DNA of 64,000 nt from Bog-756 sp963806455 (GCA_963806455.1 CAWDXZ010000004.1:1-64000); one strand, 5' to 3'; shown: positions 26,497-38,153, counted from the first letter of the stretch. Notes: generated by a model not told the origin, from the letters alone. Translations and numbers: made by a program.

Positions 26497-26503
26497 CCCC
26501 GGC

Positions 26504-28192
26504 GTGGACGGCCCCGACCCGACGCCGGGCGCTCTCGACGTCCTGGTCCTCGGGAGCGGGGTGGCCGGCCTGTCGGCCGCCGTGCGACTGGCCCGGCCCC
26601 TGGTGGCCACCGGGGCGGCCGGCCCCCCGGCGGGGCTGCGGGTCGGCGTCCTGACCAAGGCCGAGCTCTCCCAGTCGGCCACGCGCTGGGCCCAGGGCGG
26701 GGTGGCGGCCGTCCTCGGAGGGGACGAGGACTCGACCGATCTCCACCTGGCCGACACCCTGGCGGCCGGGGCCGGGCTGTGCGACACCGATGCGGTGCGG
26801 GTGCTGGTGGACGAGGGTCCCCCCCGGGTCGAGGAGCTGATCGCCCTCGGCGCCGTGTTCGACCGCCAGCCGGGCGGGGCGCTGGCCCTGGCTCGTGAGG
26901 GAGGCCACTCCATGGCCCGGGTGGTCCACGCCGGCGGCGCCGCCACCGGGGCCGAGGTCGAGCGGGCCCTGGTCGACGCCACCCGGTCCAGTGCGGCGGC
27001 GGTGATGGAGGAGTGGTTCGCCCTCGAGCTGCTCGTGGAGGCCGGGCGGTGCCGAGGCGTCCGCGCCCTGAGCTCCACCGGACGGGTGGTCGACGTCGAG
27101 GCCCACCACACCGTCCTCGCCACCGGCGGGGCCGGCCAGCTGTTCGCCGTGACGACCAACCCGGCCGAGGCCACCGCCGACGGCCTGGCCATGGCCCTGC
27201 GGGCCGGCGTGCCGGTGGCCGACGTGGAGTTCATGCAGTTCCACCCCACCGCCCTGCACCATCCGGCCATGCCCCGGCCGCTGCTGTCGGAGGCCCTGCG
27301 GGGACACGGCGCCTTGCTGCGTGACGCGGAGGGGCGGCGCTTCGTCGACGAGTTGGCCCCGCGGGACCTGGTCAGCCGGGCCATGGCCGAAAGGATGCGC
27401 CTCCAGGGGGTCGAGTGTCTCTGGCTCGACGCCACCGCCCTCCCGTCCTTCGACGCCAGGTTCCCGACCATCGCCGCCTCGCTGCGGGCCATCGGGCTCG
27501 ATCCATCGGTGGACTGGCTGCCGATCGCCCCCGCCGCCCACTACCTGTCGGGCGGGGTGCTCACCGACCTGTCCGGGGCGACCGGCCTCCCCGGTCTGTG
27601 GGCCGCCGGGGAGGTGGCCTGCACCGGGGTGCACGGCGCCAACCGCCTGGCCTCCAACTCGCTCCTCGAGGGCATGGTCTTCGGGGCCCGGCTGGCCGAG
27701 TCCATCCTGGCCGGGGCGGACGGTCCCACCCCCACCGGGGCCCTGCGCGCCCTCTACGGCGGCACCGGGGACGAGCTGCCGCCGGTCTTCGTCGAGTGGT
27801 CGACCGAGGAGGCGGCGGGCATACGGGCGGCGGGCGTCCCCGGCACCGAGGCCGTCCCCACCGACCTCGCCAAGGCCCGGGACCATCTCCAGCGCGCCAT
27901 GACCGAGGGTGCCGGGGTGGTCCGGAACGCGGAGTCGCTGGCCGGAGCCACGGTGGCCGTCGACGCCATCGGTGGCGCACTCGGTCCGGGGCCGGTCGAC
28001 CGGGCCGCCGGGGAGCTGGCCAATCTGGTCACGGCGGCGTCCAGCCTCCTCGTGTCGGCGGCCCGGCGCACCGAGACCCGGGGGGCGCACGCCCGCAGCG
28101 ATTTCTCCCAGCTCGAGCAGCAGTGGCGCCGTCGAATCGTGCTCGGAGGCATCGGCTCGCCCGGTGGCGCCCGGGCCGGGGAGCTGTCGTGA
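26504..28192 (+). CDS. nadB: L-aspartate oxidase
   Basis: The 562-residue flavoenzyme oxidises aspartate to iminoaspartate, the first step of NAD synthesis. FAD motif VLGSGVAGLSAAVRLA (about residues 12-27), SATRWAQGGVAAVL, REGGHSMARVVHAGGAATG, HHTVLATGGAGQLF, EFMQFHPTAL, and GLWAAGEVACTGVHGANRLA are all present. nadA is absent from the cluster and must be elsewhere. The stop overlaps the nadC GTG by four bases. Confidence 0.93.
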   Translation: MDGPDPTPGALDVLVLGSGVAGLSAAVRLARPLVATGAAGPPAGLRVGVLTKAELSQSATRWAQGGVAAVLGGDEDSTDLHLADTLAAGAGLCDTDAVRVLVDEGPPRVEELIALGAVFDRQPGGALALAREGGHSMARVVHAGGAATGAEVERALVDATRSSAAAVMEEWFALELLVEAGRCRGVRALSSTGRVVDVEAHHTVLATGGAGQLFAVTTNPAEATADGLAMALRAGVPVADVEFMQFHPTALHHPAMPRPLLSEALRGHGALLRDAEGRRFVDELAPRDLVSRAMAERMRLQGVECLWLDATALPSFDARFPTIAASLRAIGLDPSVDWLPIAPAAHYLSGGVLTDLSGATGLPGLWAAGEVACTGVHGANRLASNSLLEGMVFGARLAESILAGADGPTPTGALRALYGGTGDELPPVFVEWSTEEAAGIRAAGVPGTEAVPTDLAKARDHLQRAMTEGAGVVRNAESLAGATVAVDAIGGALGPGPVDRAAGELANLVTAASSLLVSAARRTETRGAHARSDFSQLEQQWRRRIVLGGIGSPGGARAGELS

Positions 28193-29093
28193 GCGGAGTC
28201 ACCGGGGCCGGCGCGCCCGACCACCCGGTCCCGGTCGAGCCCCCCGGGCCGCCGTGGTCGACGTCGTGTCCCGGGCCATCGCCGAGGACGTGCTACCACT
28301 CGGCGACCTCACCGCCTCGCTGGTCCCGGCGGACGCAACCGTCACGGTCGACATCGCCAGCCGGGGCCACGGGGTCATCGCCGGCCGGGCCTGCGCCCTC
28401 GAGACGCTCCGGCAGATCGATCCGGCCCTCCGGGCCGACTGGCTGGTCGCCGACGGCGGGGGGGTGCGGCCCGGCTCGGTCGTCGCCCGGGTGTCCGGAC
28501 CGCTCCGGCCCGTCCTCACCGCCGAGCGCACGGTGCTCAACTTCCTCGGCCACCTCTCCGGTGTGGCCACGCTCACCCGTTCCTATGTGGACTGCGTGGC
28601 CGGTGCCAACCCGGCCACCCGGGTGCTCGACACCCGCAAGACCACGCCGGGCCTGCGTGCTCTGGAGAAGGCGGCCGTCCGGGCCGGCGGCGGTCACAAC
28701 CACCGCGGCAGTCTGTCCGAGGCCGTCCTGGTCAAGGACAACCACCTCGGGGGCGCCACCATCGCCGAGGCGGTGGGCCGGGCCCGCCGCCTGTGGCCGG
28801 GACGCACGGTGGAGGTCGAGTGCGACCGGATCGAGCAGGTCACCGAGGCGGTGGCCGCCGGGGCCGGGGTGATCATGCTCGACAACATGGGGCCCGACGA
28901 GGTGGCGGCCTGCGTGCCGGTGGTGCATGCCGCCGGCCGGCTCGTCGAGGTCTCGGGTGGGGTGACCCTGACGACCGCCCCGCTGCTGGCCGCGGCGGGC
29001 GCCGACCTCATCTCGGTCGGTGCCCTCACCCACTCCGCGCCGGTGCTCGACCTCGGATTCGATCTGCCGGCCGCCGCCGGTCGGGAGGGTTGA
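28189..29093 (+). CDS. nadC: Quinolinate phosphoribosyltransferase, one frameshift near the start
   Basis: NadC makes nicotinate mononucleotide from quinolinate and PRPP. The main frame has LPLGDLTASLVPADATVTV, TERTVLNFL-like AERTVLNFLGHLSGVAT, RVLDTRKTTPGLRALEK, GGGHNHR and VKDNHLGG. The expected start GTG 28189 overlaps nadB, but its frame fails at a run of six C (28240-28245); adding one C restores E-P-P-R-A-A-V-V-D-V-V and about 301 residues. Alternatively translation begins at GTG 28255 in the main frame with no ribosome site. One missing C is likelier. Confidence 0.82.
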
Positions 29094-29935
29094 TGCTTCT
29101 CGCCATCGACGTCGGAAACACCGAGACCGTGGTCGGGCTGTTCGCCGACGACATCGGCGAGCCGCTCGACGAGACCGGTCCTCGGGAGGGGAACGAACCG
29201 GCCGGGCTGGCCCATCACTGGCGTCTCTCGACGGTGGCCGAGCGCACCGCCGACGAGCACGCGCTCCTGCTGACCCAATTGCTGGACCTCGACGGACTCG
29301 ACATCGACGCCGCCGTGACCGGCATCGCGGTGACCTCGTCGGTCCCCCTGGTCACCGCCAACCTCCGCCAGATGGTGGCGCGATGGTTCACGGTCCCGGC
29401 GGTCGTGCTCGAGCCCGGCGTCAAGAGCGGGATGCCGATCCTCTACGACAACCCCAAAGAGGTCGGCGCCGACCGGATCGCCAATGCCGTCGGCGCCCAC
29501 GACCTGTTCGGGGGCCCCTGCATCGTCGTCGACCTCGGCACGGCCACCACGTTCGACGCCATCTCCGAGGCCGGGGAGTACCTCGGGGGTGCGATCACCC
29601 CGGGTGTGGCCATCAGTCTCGACGCGCTGTTCGCCCATGCCGCCGCCCTGCGTCGCGTGGAGCTGGTCGAGCCCCGCAGCGTGATCGGCAAGTCGACGGT
29701 CGAGTCCATCCAGTCGGGCGCTCTCTTCGGGTTCGCCGGCCAGGTCGACGGCCTGTGCCGCCGGTTCGGGGCCGTCCTCGGCGAGTGCACGGTGGTCGCC
29801 ACCGGGGGCCTCTCCGAGCTCATCGCCCCCTACGCGGAGGAGATCGAGTACGTGGAGCCCTGGCTGACCCTGCACGGCCTGCGCATCATCTTCGAGCGCA
29901 ACCTGCCGGGCCTGGCCGCCGCCCGGGAGGGCTGA
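29093..29935 (+). CDS. coaX: Type III pantothenate kinase
   Basis: The 280-residue CoaX phosphorylates pantothenate as the first committed step to CoA. It has the acetate-kinase-type motifs LLAIDVGNTETVVGLF (residues 2-17), PKEVGADRIANAVGA, CIVVDLGTATTFDAI and YLGGAITPGVAISLDAL. The insert EPLDETGPREGNEPAG around residues 21-38 is longer than usual. ATG 29093 overlaps the nadC stop by one base. It ends the fol-pan-nad run. Confidence 0.92.
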   Translation: MLLAIDVGNTETVVGLFADDIGEPLDETGPREGNEPAGLAHHWRLSTVAERTADEHALLLTQLLDLDGLDIDAAVTGIAVTSSVPLVTANLRQMVARWFTVPAVVLEPGVKSGMPILYDNPKEVGADRIANAVGAHDLFGGPCIVVDLGTATTFDAISEAGEYLGGAITPGVAISLDALFAHAAALRRVELVEPRSVIGKSTVESIQSGALFGFAGQVDGLCRRFGAVLGECTVVATGGLSELIAPYAEEIEYVEPWLTLHGLRIIFERNLPGLAAAREG

Positions 29936-29965
29936 CCGGGGGAGGGACGGCCCGGTCGGCGGCCT

Positions 29966-31510
29966 TCAGACCGGGGCCTCGAGCGCCAGCCGGGGCCGAC
30001 GGGCCACCGGCTGGTGGTCCCAGAGGTCGGCGAGCAGGCCGTCGCGGACCGACCGCCGGGCCCGGTCGTCCCAGAGGTTGACCTGCTGGAGTGGGTCCGC
30101 CCCGATGTCGTAGAGCTCGCCCTCCGTGCCGTCGTGCGAGGTGCCCGGCTGGTAGGTGCTGCACACCCAGTGGTCGCGCATCACGGTGCGCAGGTGGACG
30201 TCGGTGCCGAAGAGCTCGCTGTCCCACTCGGTGAGAACGCGCTCGAACCCCCGGGCGTCGGCGTCGGCGTCGTCGACCGGCAACGGTCGGCCCTCCATCC
30301 ACGCCGGGGGCTCGAGGCCGGCCATGGTGCAGAACGTCGGGGCCAGGTCGACGAGCCCCACCGGCCGGCTCACCACCGAGGGCGGGACCGGCCGGGACCG
30401 GGCCGGCCGCCATACCAGCGGGAGGCGCATCAGCCCGTCGACGTGGTACGGGCCCTTGAACAGCAGTCCGAAGTCGCCCTGGAGCTCGCCATGGTCGGTG
30501 GTGAAGACGACATCGAGTCCGTCGTCCCAGCCGCGCTCCGCCACCCGGGCCAGCACCCGCCCCAGGGCCTCGTCGATGAGCTCGCACTCGACGGCGTTGC
30601 GGGCGTTGACCTCCCGTACCTGGTCGTCGGTCAGCGTGGCCGGGACCCATTCGGCCGGTGCCTCGTAGTTGGAGACCAGGGTGCCGTCGTACCAGAGGCG
30701 CCAGTGCCGGGGCTTGGCATCGAGGACCGCCTCGCGCCGGGACCGTTGCTCGACATAGCCCGGTGGCAGCGGGACCTGGCGCCAGTCGATGCGTCCGACC
30801 TCCGACTGGGGCGGGTCCCAGGGGTGGTGGGGATCCGGGAAGCTCATCCAGCAGAACCAGTCGTCGTCGGCACCGAGCGTGTCGAGCCAGGCGATGGTGC
30901 GATCCGCCACCCAGTCGGTGTGGTACACGCCCCGTTCGATGGGGTTGACCTGTACCTGGGGAGCGCCCGTGTCGCCGCCGCCGGCCGCGTTGACCTGGAG
31001 GGACCCGTCGAGGGCCGGGTAGAAGAACCCCACCGACTCGGGGTGGTGGGCGGCCAGCCAGCGGGCGTAGTGGAGGGGCCCGACGCCGCCGTGGGTGGCC
31101 AGCTCGACGTGGGTGAAGCCGCGGTGGGTGCCCCCGGGGGGCTCGGTCCCCGTCCGGCTCAGGGCGTTCTCCGGAAAGCGGAGGAACGGATCGAGGAAGG
31201 GTTCGAAGTGCGCCTTGCCGATGAGCGCCGTCCGGTACCCCGCCCGACGGAGGAGATCGGCCACCGAGGGCGCGTCCACCGGCAGGGGCACCCCGTTCAT
31301 CCAGACGCCGTGCGTGCTCGGGTGCTGGCCCGTCAGGATGGTCGAGCGGGAGGGCATGCACACCACCGACTGGGGATGGGCCCGCTCGAACCGGATCCCC
31401 TCGGCGGCCAGGCCGTCCACCACCGGGGTGCGGGCGAGCTGGCCGCCGTTGCACCCGATGGTGTCGAAACGCTGCTGGTCCGTCGTGACCAGGAGGATAC
31501 GGCGTCCCAT
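29966..31510 (-). CDS. Type I sulfatase (alkaline-phosphatase superfamily)
   Basis: The 514-residue enzyme has the formylglycine motif C-M-P-S-R at residues 51-55 (QSVVCMPSRSTILTGQHP), the N-terminal metal site LLVTTDQQRFDTIG (D11, Q12), the late VVFTTDHGELQGDFGLLFKG (D-H-G-E, K), and a C-terminal GELYDIGADPLQQVNLWDD. It cleaves sulfate esters; no signal peptide, so it acts inside the cell or is exported another way. It needs a formylglycine-generating enzyme encoded elsewhere. ATG 31510 overlaps the SRPBCC stop by one base. Confidence 0.88.
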   Translation of the reverse strand: MGRRILLVTTDQQRFDTIGCNGGQLARTPVVDGLAAEGIRFERAHPQSVVCMPSRSTILTGQHPSTHGVWMNGVPLPVDAPSVADLLRRAGYRTALIGKAHFEPFLDPFLRFPENALSRTGTEPPGGTHRGFTHVELATHGGVGPLHYARWLAAHHPESVGFFYPALDGSLQVNAAGGGDTGAPQVQVNPIERGVYHTDWVADRTIAWLDTLGADDDWFCWMSFPDPHHPWDPPQSEVGRIDWRQVPLPPGYVEQRSRREAVLDAKPRHWRLWYDGTLVSNYEAPAEWVPATLTDDQVREVNARNAVECELIDEALGRVLARVAERGWDDGLDVVFTTDHGELQGDFGLLFKGPYHVDGLMRLPLVWRPARSRPVPPSVVSRPVGLVDLAPTFCTMAGLEPPAWMEGRPLPVDDADADARGFERVLTEWDSELFGTDVHLRTVMRDHWVCSTYQPGTSHDGTEGELYDIGADPLQQVNLWDDRARRSVRDGLLADLWDHQPVARRPRLALEAPV

Positions 31511-31929
31511 CAGCGCCCCCCCGGGAGGCGCTGGGCGGCGACGACCGAGGGCAGCGCGGTCAGAGCGGCCCGGGCCGCACCCCCGATGACGAGGGCCAAG
31601 GCCGCGGGCTCGGCATCGGTGGCGTACACGACCAGACAGGTCCCGTCGTCCAGGTCGATGACGTCGATGGTGCCCCGGTGCTCGACGAACAGGGGGGAGG
31701 TGATCGTGTACTGCAGCCGGCGGAGCACGGGGTCGACGACGAGGAGTTGCTCGGGCATCGGCAGCCCGGCTCCGGTGGTGACCATCCGCTGGTCGCCGTC
31801 GACCGTGCACGACTCGATGCCGGGGAACCACTCGTGGAGCCGAGCCGGGTCGCCGACCAGGCCCCACACCGTGTCCGCCGCCTCCGCCAGGCGGACGTGG
31901 TGGCGGACGCTCCCTCGGCGGGCCGTCAC
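31510..31929 (-). CDS. SRPBCC (START-like) domain protein
   Basis: The 139-residue protein has the SRPBCC order: a first strand with SVRHHVRLAEAADTVWGLVG, then ARLHEWFPGIESC, TVDGDQRMVTT, and a long C-terminal helix. These proteins bind hydrophobic ligands in a helix-grip cavity. GTG 31929 overlaps the stop of the upstream 56-residue ORF (GTGA), and a G-rich ribosome site precedes it. A ligand linked to the sulfatase substrate is a guess. Confidence 0.75.
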   Translation of the reverse strand: MTARRGSVRHHVRLAEAADTVWGLVGDPARLHEWFPGIESCTVDGDQRMVTTGAGLPMPEQLLVVDPVLRRLQYTITSPLFVEHRGTIDVIDLDDGTCLVVYATDAEPAALALVIGGAARAALTALPSVVAAQRLPGGR

Positions 31930-32096
31930 CTGCCCCCGCTCAGCTCTCGGGCCTGGCGGACGCCTACGGGCGGCCCGGTTCCGGAGGGTCGGTCGGCCAT
32001 GCCTGGGAGGATGCCATCGGGGCGCCGGGGGCGCCACACCACCCCGGTGAACCGGTCCGGGCGGGCCCGCACCACCTGCACCGGGTCCGACGCCAT
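31926..32096 (-). CDS. Small ORF (56 residues) leading the sulfatase operon
   Basis: ATG 32096 lies six bases after a strong -10 box, and the TGA overlaps the SRPBCC start (GTGA). The peptide begins with ASDPVQVVRARPDRFTGVVW and is basic (many Arg) with a Pro/Gly-rich second half. The placement between a good promoter and a coupled gene supports real translation. No family is recognised; a role as leader peptide or small partner protein is open. Confidence 0.55.
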   Translation of the reverse strand: MASDPVQVVRARPDRFTGVVWRPRRPDGILPGMADRPSGTGPPVGVRQARELSGGR

Positions 32097-32102
32097 CGGC
32101 CC

Positions 32103-32131
32103 AGCCTAACAATTGGCACTTGCTATGACAA
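32103..32131 (-). promoter_or_regulatory. Promoter of the small ORF-SRPBCC-sulfatase operon
   Basis: On the minus strand TTGTCA (32126-32131), 17 bases and TAGGCT (32103-32108) form a good sigma-70-type promoter, with ATG 32096 six bases beyond the -10 box. This gives a leaderless three-gene mRNA. Confidence 0.65.
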
Positions 32132-32330
32132 CTATCCCTCCGAGGCCCCTGGGGACGTCCTCCCCGGGGCGCCGCGTCGTCAGGATCGGCGGGGAGCCGT
32201 TAGGATCGACGGGGAAATGGGTAGGGACGGGACGCCGCCCTGAGGGCAGGCCGGTGGTGGACAGACCGGAGCCGGGGGCGGGATGGGGAAGGGGCACCAT
32301 GTGTGCCGTCATGCTGACAAGGGGTTTGCC

Positions 32331-32765
32331 ATGCCGAAATTCGTCCTGAGGAAGACCATGGTCGCCCTGGGGGCGGCGGGCATGCTGTCCTTCGGTGCCG
32401 CCGGCCTTGGCGCCGCCGGTCCGGCCGGGGCCAGCACCGTCGCCCTCGGGCCGAAGGCCCAGGCCCAGTTCGAGAAGCACCTCAATTGTGCCAGCGCCGC
32501 CCGGCAACTGGGCCGCCTGCCGCGGCTGGAGGCCAAGTTCGCCAAGAAGCTCGCCCGCCTCCACAAGGCCCAGGCGGCGGCCACGGCCCGGGGCGACACC
32601 AAGCGGGCCGCCTACTGGCAGAAGGTCATCACCCACGAGCAGAAGATCGAGGCCCGGGCCACCGGAGCGAAGGCCCGGTCGAAGGCGGCCCAGCGGAATG
32701 CCATGATCTCGGCCAAGTGCCACGTGGCTGCACCCACGCTCTCCCCACCAAGCACCACCACCTAG
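32331..32765 (+). CDS. Small secreted helical protein, unknown function
   Basis: The 144-residue product starts with a Sec signal peptide (residues 1 to about 34, ending PAGAS). The mature part is Lys/Ala/Arg-rich and should be mostly helical (KFAKKLARLHKAQAAATARG), with one Cys near each end (in LNCASA and AKCHVA) that could pair, and a Thr/Pro-rich tail. ATG 32331 has AAGGGG 7 bases upstream; a TAGGAT box at 32201-32206 is a possible promoter, implying a leader of over 100 bases. No family recognised. Confidence 0.65.
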   Translation: MPKFVLRKTMVALGAAGMLSFGAAGLGAAGPAGASTVALGPKAQAQFEKHLNCASAARQLGRLPRLEAKFAKKLARLHKAQAAATARGDTKRAAYWQKVITHEQKIEARATGAKARSKAAQRNAMISAKCHVAAPTLSPPSTTT

Positions 32766-32836
32766 CCGGAGCGGAGTCGTCCCCCCCGTCGGGGGCCGAC
32801 GTCGGGTCGGTTCGGTCGGGTCGAACTCGAGTCGGA

Positions 32837-33814
32837 TCAGTCGGTCGGCAGGTCGTCGACGAGTGAGTGGGCCAGCGTGGCCAGCCCGTCAGCCAGCCGG
32901 GTCGACGGGCTCGAGCTGACGACCCCGGCGGCGAGCTCGGCGTATCGCCGGGCGACCACGGCCGATCCGCCGATGGCCCCGGACTCGGCCACGATGGAGC
33001 GGGCCTTGTCCCGTTCGGGTTGGCCGAGGGGCTGGCCGAGCAGCGGCCGCAATTCGGGGCCGGCCTCCGGATCGGCCAGGGCCAACAGCACCGGCAGGGT
33101 GTAGATGCCTTCGGCCAGGTCCTGCCCGGCCGGTTTGCCCAGATCGGCTTCCGTCCCGATGATGTCGAGGATGTCGTCGCGGACCTGGAAGATCATCCCG
33201 AAGTAGCGCCCGAACGAGGTCACCGCCTCGACGTGGTGGCGGGCAAGGCCACCGGTCAGCGCGCCGATCCGACAGGACGTCGACATGAGCGCGGCCGTCT
33301 TGCCGGCGATGGCATCGGCGTAGGCGTCCTGGCTCCGGCTCACCTGGAAGGCGGCGTGCACCTCGGCCACCTGGCCCCGGCAAAGCTCACCCAACGTGGC
33401 CGCCAGCAGCCCGGCGATCTCGGTGCCCAGCCCGGCGGCGATCTCAGCCGACCGGGCCAACAGGAAGTCACCGGCCACGATGGCCACCAGGTTGCCGAAG
33501 CGGGCATTGACGCTCTCGACGTTTCGACGCACGGTGGCCTCGTCCATGACGTCGTCGTGATACAGCGAGGCCAGATGGACGAGTTCGACGGCGGTGGCCC
33601 CGAGCAGGTCATCCTGCGTGGCCGCCCGGGCACCCGAGGTGGCGGTGGCCAGGGCCAGCACCGGCCGCAGCCGCTTGCCCCCGGCGGCCAGCAGGTGGGT
33701 GGTGACCTCGTCCAGGAAGGCGTCGCCGGTGACCACCGACTCGACGAGCAGGGGTTCGAGGTGCTTCAGCTGATCTTCGAGTGCGGGAAGCCCGAGGAGC
33801 TCTACGGCGTTCAC
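32837..33814 (-). CDS. Polyprenyl diphosphate synthase (long-chain type)
   Basis: The 325-residue enzyme extends farnesyl or geranyl diphosphate with IPP units, most likely for the menaquinone side chain. The first Asp-rich motif is LYHDDVMDEATVRR (about residues 87-100), preceded by GGKRLRPVL; the second is FQVRDDILDIIGTEADLGKP (about 209-228). A GTG start at 33814 has an AGGAA ribosome site. It diverges from clpC across 129 bases that should hold both promoters. Product length cannot be read from the sequence. Confidence 0.88.
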   Translation of the reverse strand: MNAVELLGLPALEDQLKHLEPLLVESVVTGDAFLDEVTTHLLAAGGKRLRPVLALATATSGARAATQDDLLGATAVELVHLASLYHDDVMDEATVRRNVESVNARFGNLVAIVAGDFLLARSAEIAAGLGTEIAGLLAATLGELCRGQVAEVHAAFQVSRSQDAYADAIAGKTAALMSTSCRIGALTGGLARHHVEAVTSFGRYFGMIFQVRDDILDIIGTEADLGKPAGQDLAEGIYTLPVLLALADPEAGPELRPLLGQPLGQPERDKARSIVAESGAIGGSAVVARRYAELAAGVVSSSPSTRLADGLATLAHSLVDDLPTD

Positions 33815-33901
33815 TTCCTACAGACGATAGGCCAGGATGCCGATGACCGAGACATCGGATTCCGGCAGGAAAGGTGCGGGTGCGGGCTGTACCGGCGCCT
33901 G

Positions 33902-33907
33902 TAGACT
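33902..33907 (+). promoter_or_regulatory. -10 box TAGACT upstream of clpC
   Basis: TAGACT lies 36 bases before GTG 33944, leaving a leader of about 30 bases with the ribosome site GGAGGCGG. No CtsR-type operator is obvious. Confidence 0.4.
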
Positions 33908-33943
33908 CGGTCGCAGTAGCTGACCGCGGATGGAGGCGGTGGA

Positions 33944-36495
<2,552 letters not shown>

Positions 36496-36500
36496 CCCCG

Positions 36501-36580
36501 GCTCCGACCAGCCCCGCCGCCGACCAGCTCCGGCTCCGACCAGCCCCGCCGCCGACCAGCTCCGGTTCGGACGAGCTCCG
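36501..36580 (+). repeat. 32-bp tandem repeat after clpC
   Basis: Two identical 32-bp units (36501-36532 and 36533-36564) are followed by a diverged partial third copy to about 36580. They fill part of the 187-base gap between clpC and radA. The unit is C-rich and contains nested GACCAG steps; no hairpin with a T-run is formed. Confidence 0.8.
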
Positions 36581-36670
36581 GCTGCCGATCCCGGCCTGCG
36601 CCTCCCGGTTCCCCCGGGCCGTGGCAGTGGGCCGCGGCGGCAATGGCATCGGGCCGGCACACCCGGGCCG

Positions 36671-36676
36671 TACCAT
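36671..36676 (+). promoter_or_regulatory. -10 box TACCAT, leaderless start of radA
   Basis: TACCAT ends six bases before ATG 36683. Confidence 0.5.
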
Positions 36677-36682
36677 GCGGCC

Positions 36683-38068
36683 ATGGCCAAGACGGCGAGG
36701 CGCCATCGCTGCATCGACTGCGGAGGGACGACCGCTCGGTGGGCCGGGCGTTGCCCGGCCTGCGGCGAGTGGAACACGCTGGTGGAGGAGACCACGCTCG
36801 GACCGCTGGTGCAGGCGGTCGACGCCCTCGGCCTGGCGGCCATACCCGTCGCCCTGAGCTCGGTCGAGGTGGACGAGGCGAGGGCCGTGCCCACCGGGGT
36901 GGACGAGTTCGACCGGGTGCTGTCGGGGGGCCTGGTCCCGGGGTCGGTCACCCTGCTCGGCGGTGAGCCGGGCATCGGCAAATCCACCTTGTTGCTGCAG
37001 GTGCTGGCGGCCCGGGCCGCCCTGGGGCACCAGGTACTGCTGGTCTCGGCCGAGGAGTCGGCCCACCAGGTCCGGTTGCGGGCCGAACGTCTGGGGCCGA
37101 TCCCGCCCGGGCTGTTGATCCTGCCGGTCACCGACGTGGAGGCGGCCGTCGGCGCCGTGGCGGCGGCCGAGCCCGATCTCGTCGTCATCGACTCCATCCA
37201 GGCCATGGCGGCCGGACCCGGCGCCCCCGGGGAGGCCCGGGCCGCCGGTGCGCCGGGCAGCGTGACCCAGGTCCGCCAGTGTGCCGACCAGCTGGTGAGC
37301 CTGGCCAAGTCCCGGCAGGTGGCCATGGTGCTGGTCGGCCACGTGACCAAGGACGGATCGCTGGCCGGGCCGCGGACGCTGGAGCACATGGTGGACACCG
37401 TGCTGAGCTTCGAGGGGGACCGTCACCACGCCCTGCGGCTCCTGTCGGCCGTGAAGCATCGATTCGGCCCGACCGGCGAGCTAGGGCTGTTCGAGATGGG
37501 CGACCAGGGGCTCGATCGGGTGGACGACCCGCGGCGGCTCCTCCTGGGCGACCGGCTGACGGGCGTGCCGGGCGGGGTCGTGCTCCCGGCCCTGCAGGGT
37601 CGCCGTACCCTGGCGGTCGAGTTGCAGGCCCTGGTCACGCCCATGGGCCAGGCGCAGGCCAAGCGCTCGGTGGTGGGCCTCGACGCCGGCCGCCTGGTGA
37701 TGACCCTCGCCGTCCTCGTGCGACACGCCGGCCTTCCGGTGCTGGCCATGGACGTCTTCGCCTCGGTGGCCGGGGGCATCCGGGTCACCGAGCCCGCCGC
37801 CGACCTGGCCGTGGCGCTGGCCGTGGCGTCGGCGGCCAGCGGGGTGGCCCTGCCTCCGACCCTGGCCGCCGTCGGGGAGATCGGGCTGTCCGGTGAGGTC
37901 CGCCAGGTCACCAACCTGCCCCGTCGGCTCGAGGAGACGGCACGACTGGGGTTCGACCGGGTGGTTGTGCCGGCCTCCTCCCCCGCGGGCCCACCCGGGG
38001 TGGACCTGGTTCGGGCGGAGACGGTGGCCCAAGTGGTGGCGCAGTTCTGCTCCCCTCCGGTCTCCTGA
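36683..38068 (+). CDS. radA: DNA repair protein RadA
   Basis: The 461-residue protein helps process recombination intermediates by driving branch migration. It has a zinc finger C-I-D-C...C-P-A-C at residues 10-27, the Walker A motif GGEPGIGKSTLL near 93-104, a Walker B strand PDLVVIDSIQAM, and the Lon-like C-terminal domain. The RadA signature KNRFG appears as KHRFG (SAVKHRFGPTGELG), a His-for-Asn change. The gene leads the usual radA-disA order, with disA 97 bases downstream. Confidence 0.93.
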   Translation: MAKTARRHRCIDCGGTTARWAGRCPACGEWNTLVEETTLGPLVQAVDALGLAAIPVALSSVEVDEARAVPTGVDEFDRVLSGGLVPGSVTLLGGEPGIGKSTLLLQVLAARAALGHQVLLVSAEESAHQVRLRAERLGPIPPGLLILPVTDVEAAVGAVAAAEPDLVVIDSIQAMAAGPGAPGEARAAGAPGSVTQVRQCADQLVSLAKSRQVAMVLVGHVTKDGSLAGPRTLEHMVDTVLSFEGDRHHALRLLSAVKHRFGPTGELGLFEMGDQGLDRVDDPRRLLLGDRLTGVPGGVVLPALQGRRTLAVELQALVTPMGQAQAKRSVVGLDAGRLVMTLAVLVRHAGLPVLAMDVFASVAGGIRVTEPAADLAVALAVASAASGVALPPTLAAVGEIGLSGEVRQVTNLPRRLEETARLGFDRVVVPASSPAGPPGVDLVRAETVAQVVAQFCSPPVS

Positions 38069-38153
38069 ACGCCCGGCCCGGTGACGGCGTCGCCCGGACG
38101 GCAACGGCCCCGGTCATCGCCCTTTCCTCGGCGACCGGCCATCGGTCGACCGC

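Noticed and set aside
25414..27492. 692-codon minus-strand frame over panC and nadB
   Set aside because: Ser/Arg/Pro-rich shadow of two well-supported genes.
30014..32050. 678-codon plus-strand frame antisense to the sulfatase
   Set aside because: The sulfatase with its C-x-P-S-R motif explains the region; the opposite frame is a composition effect.
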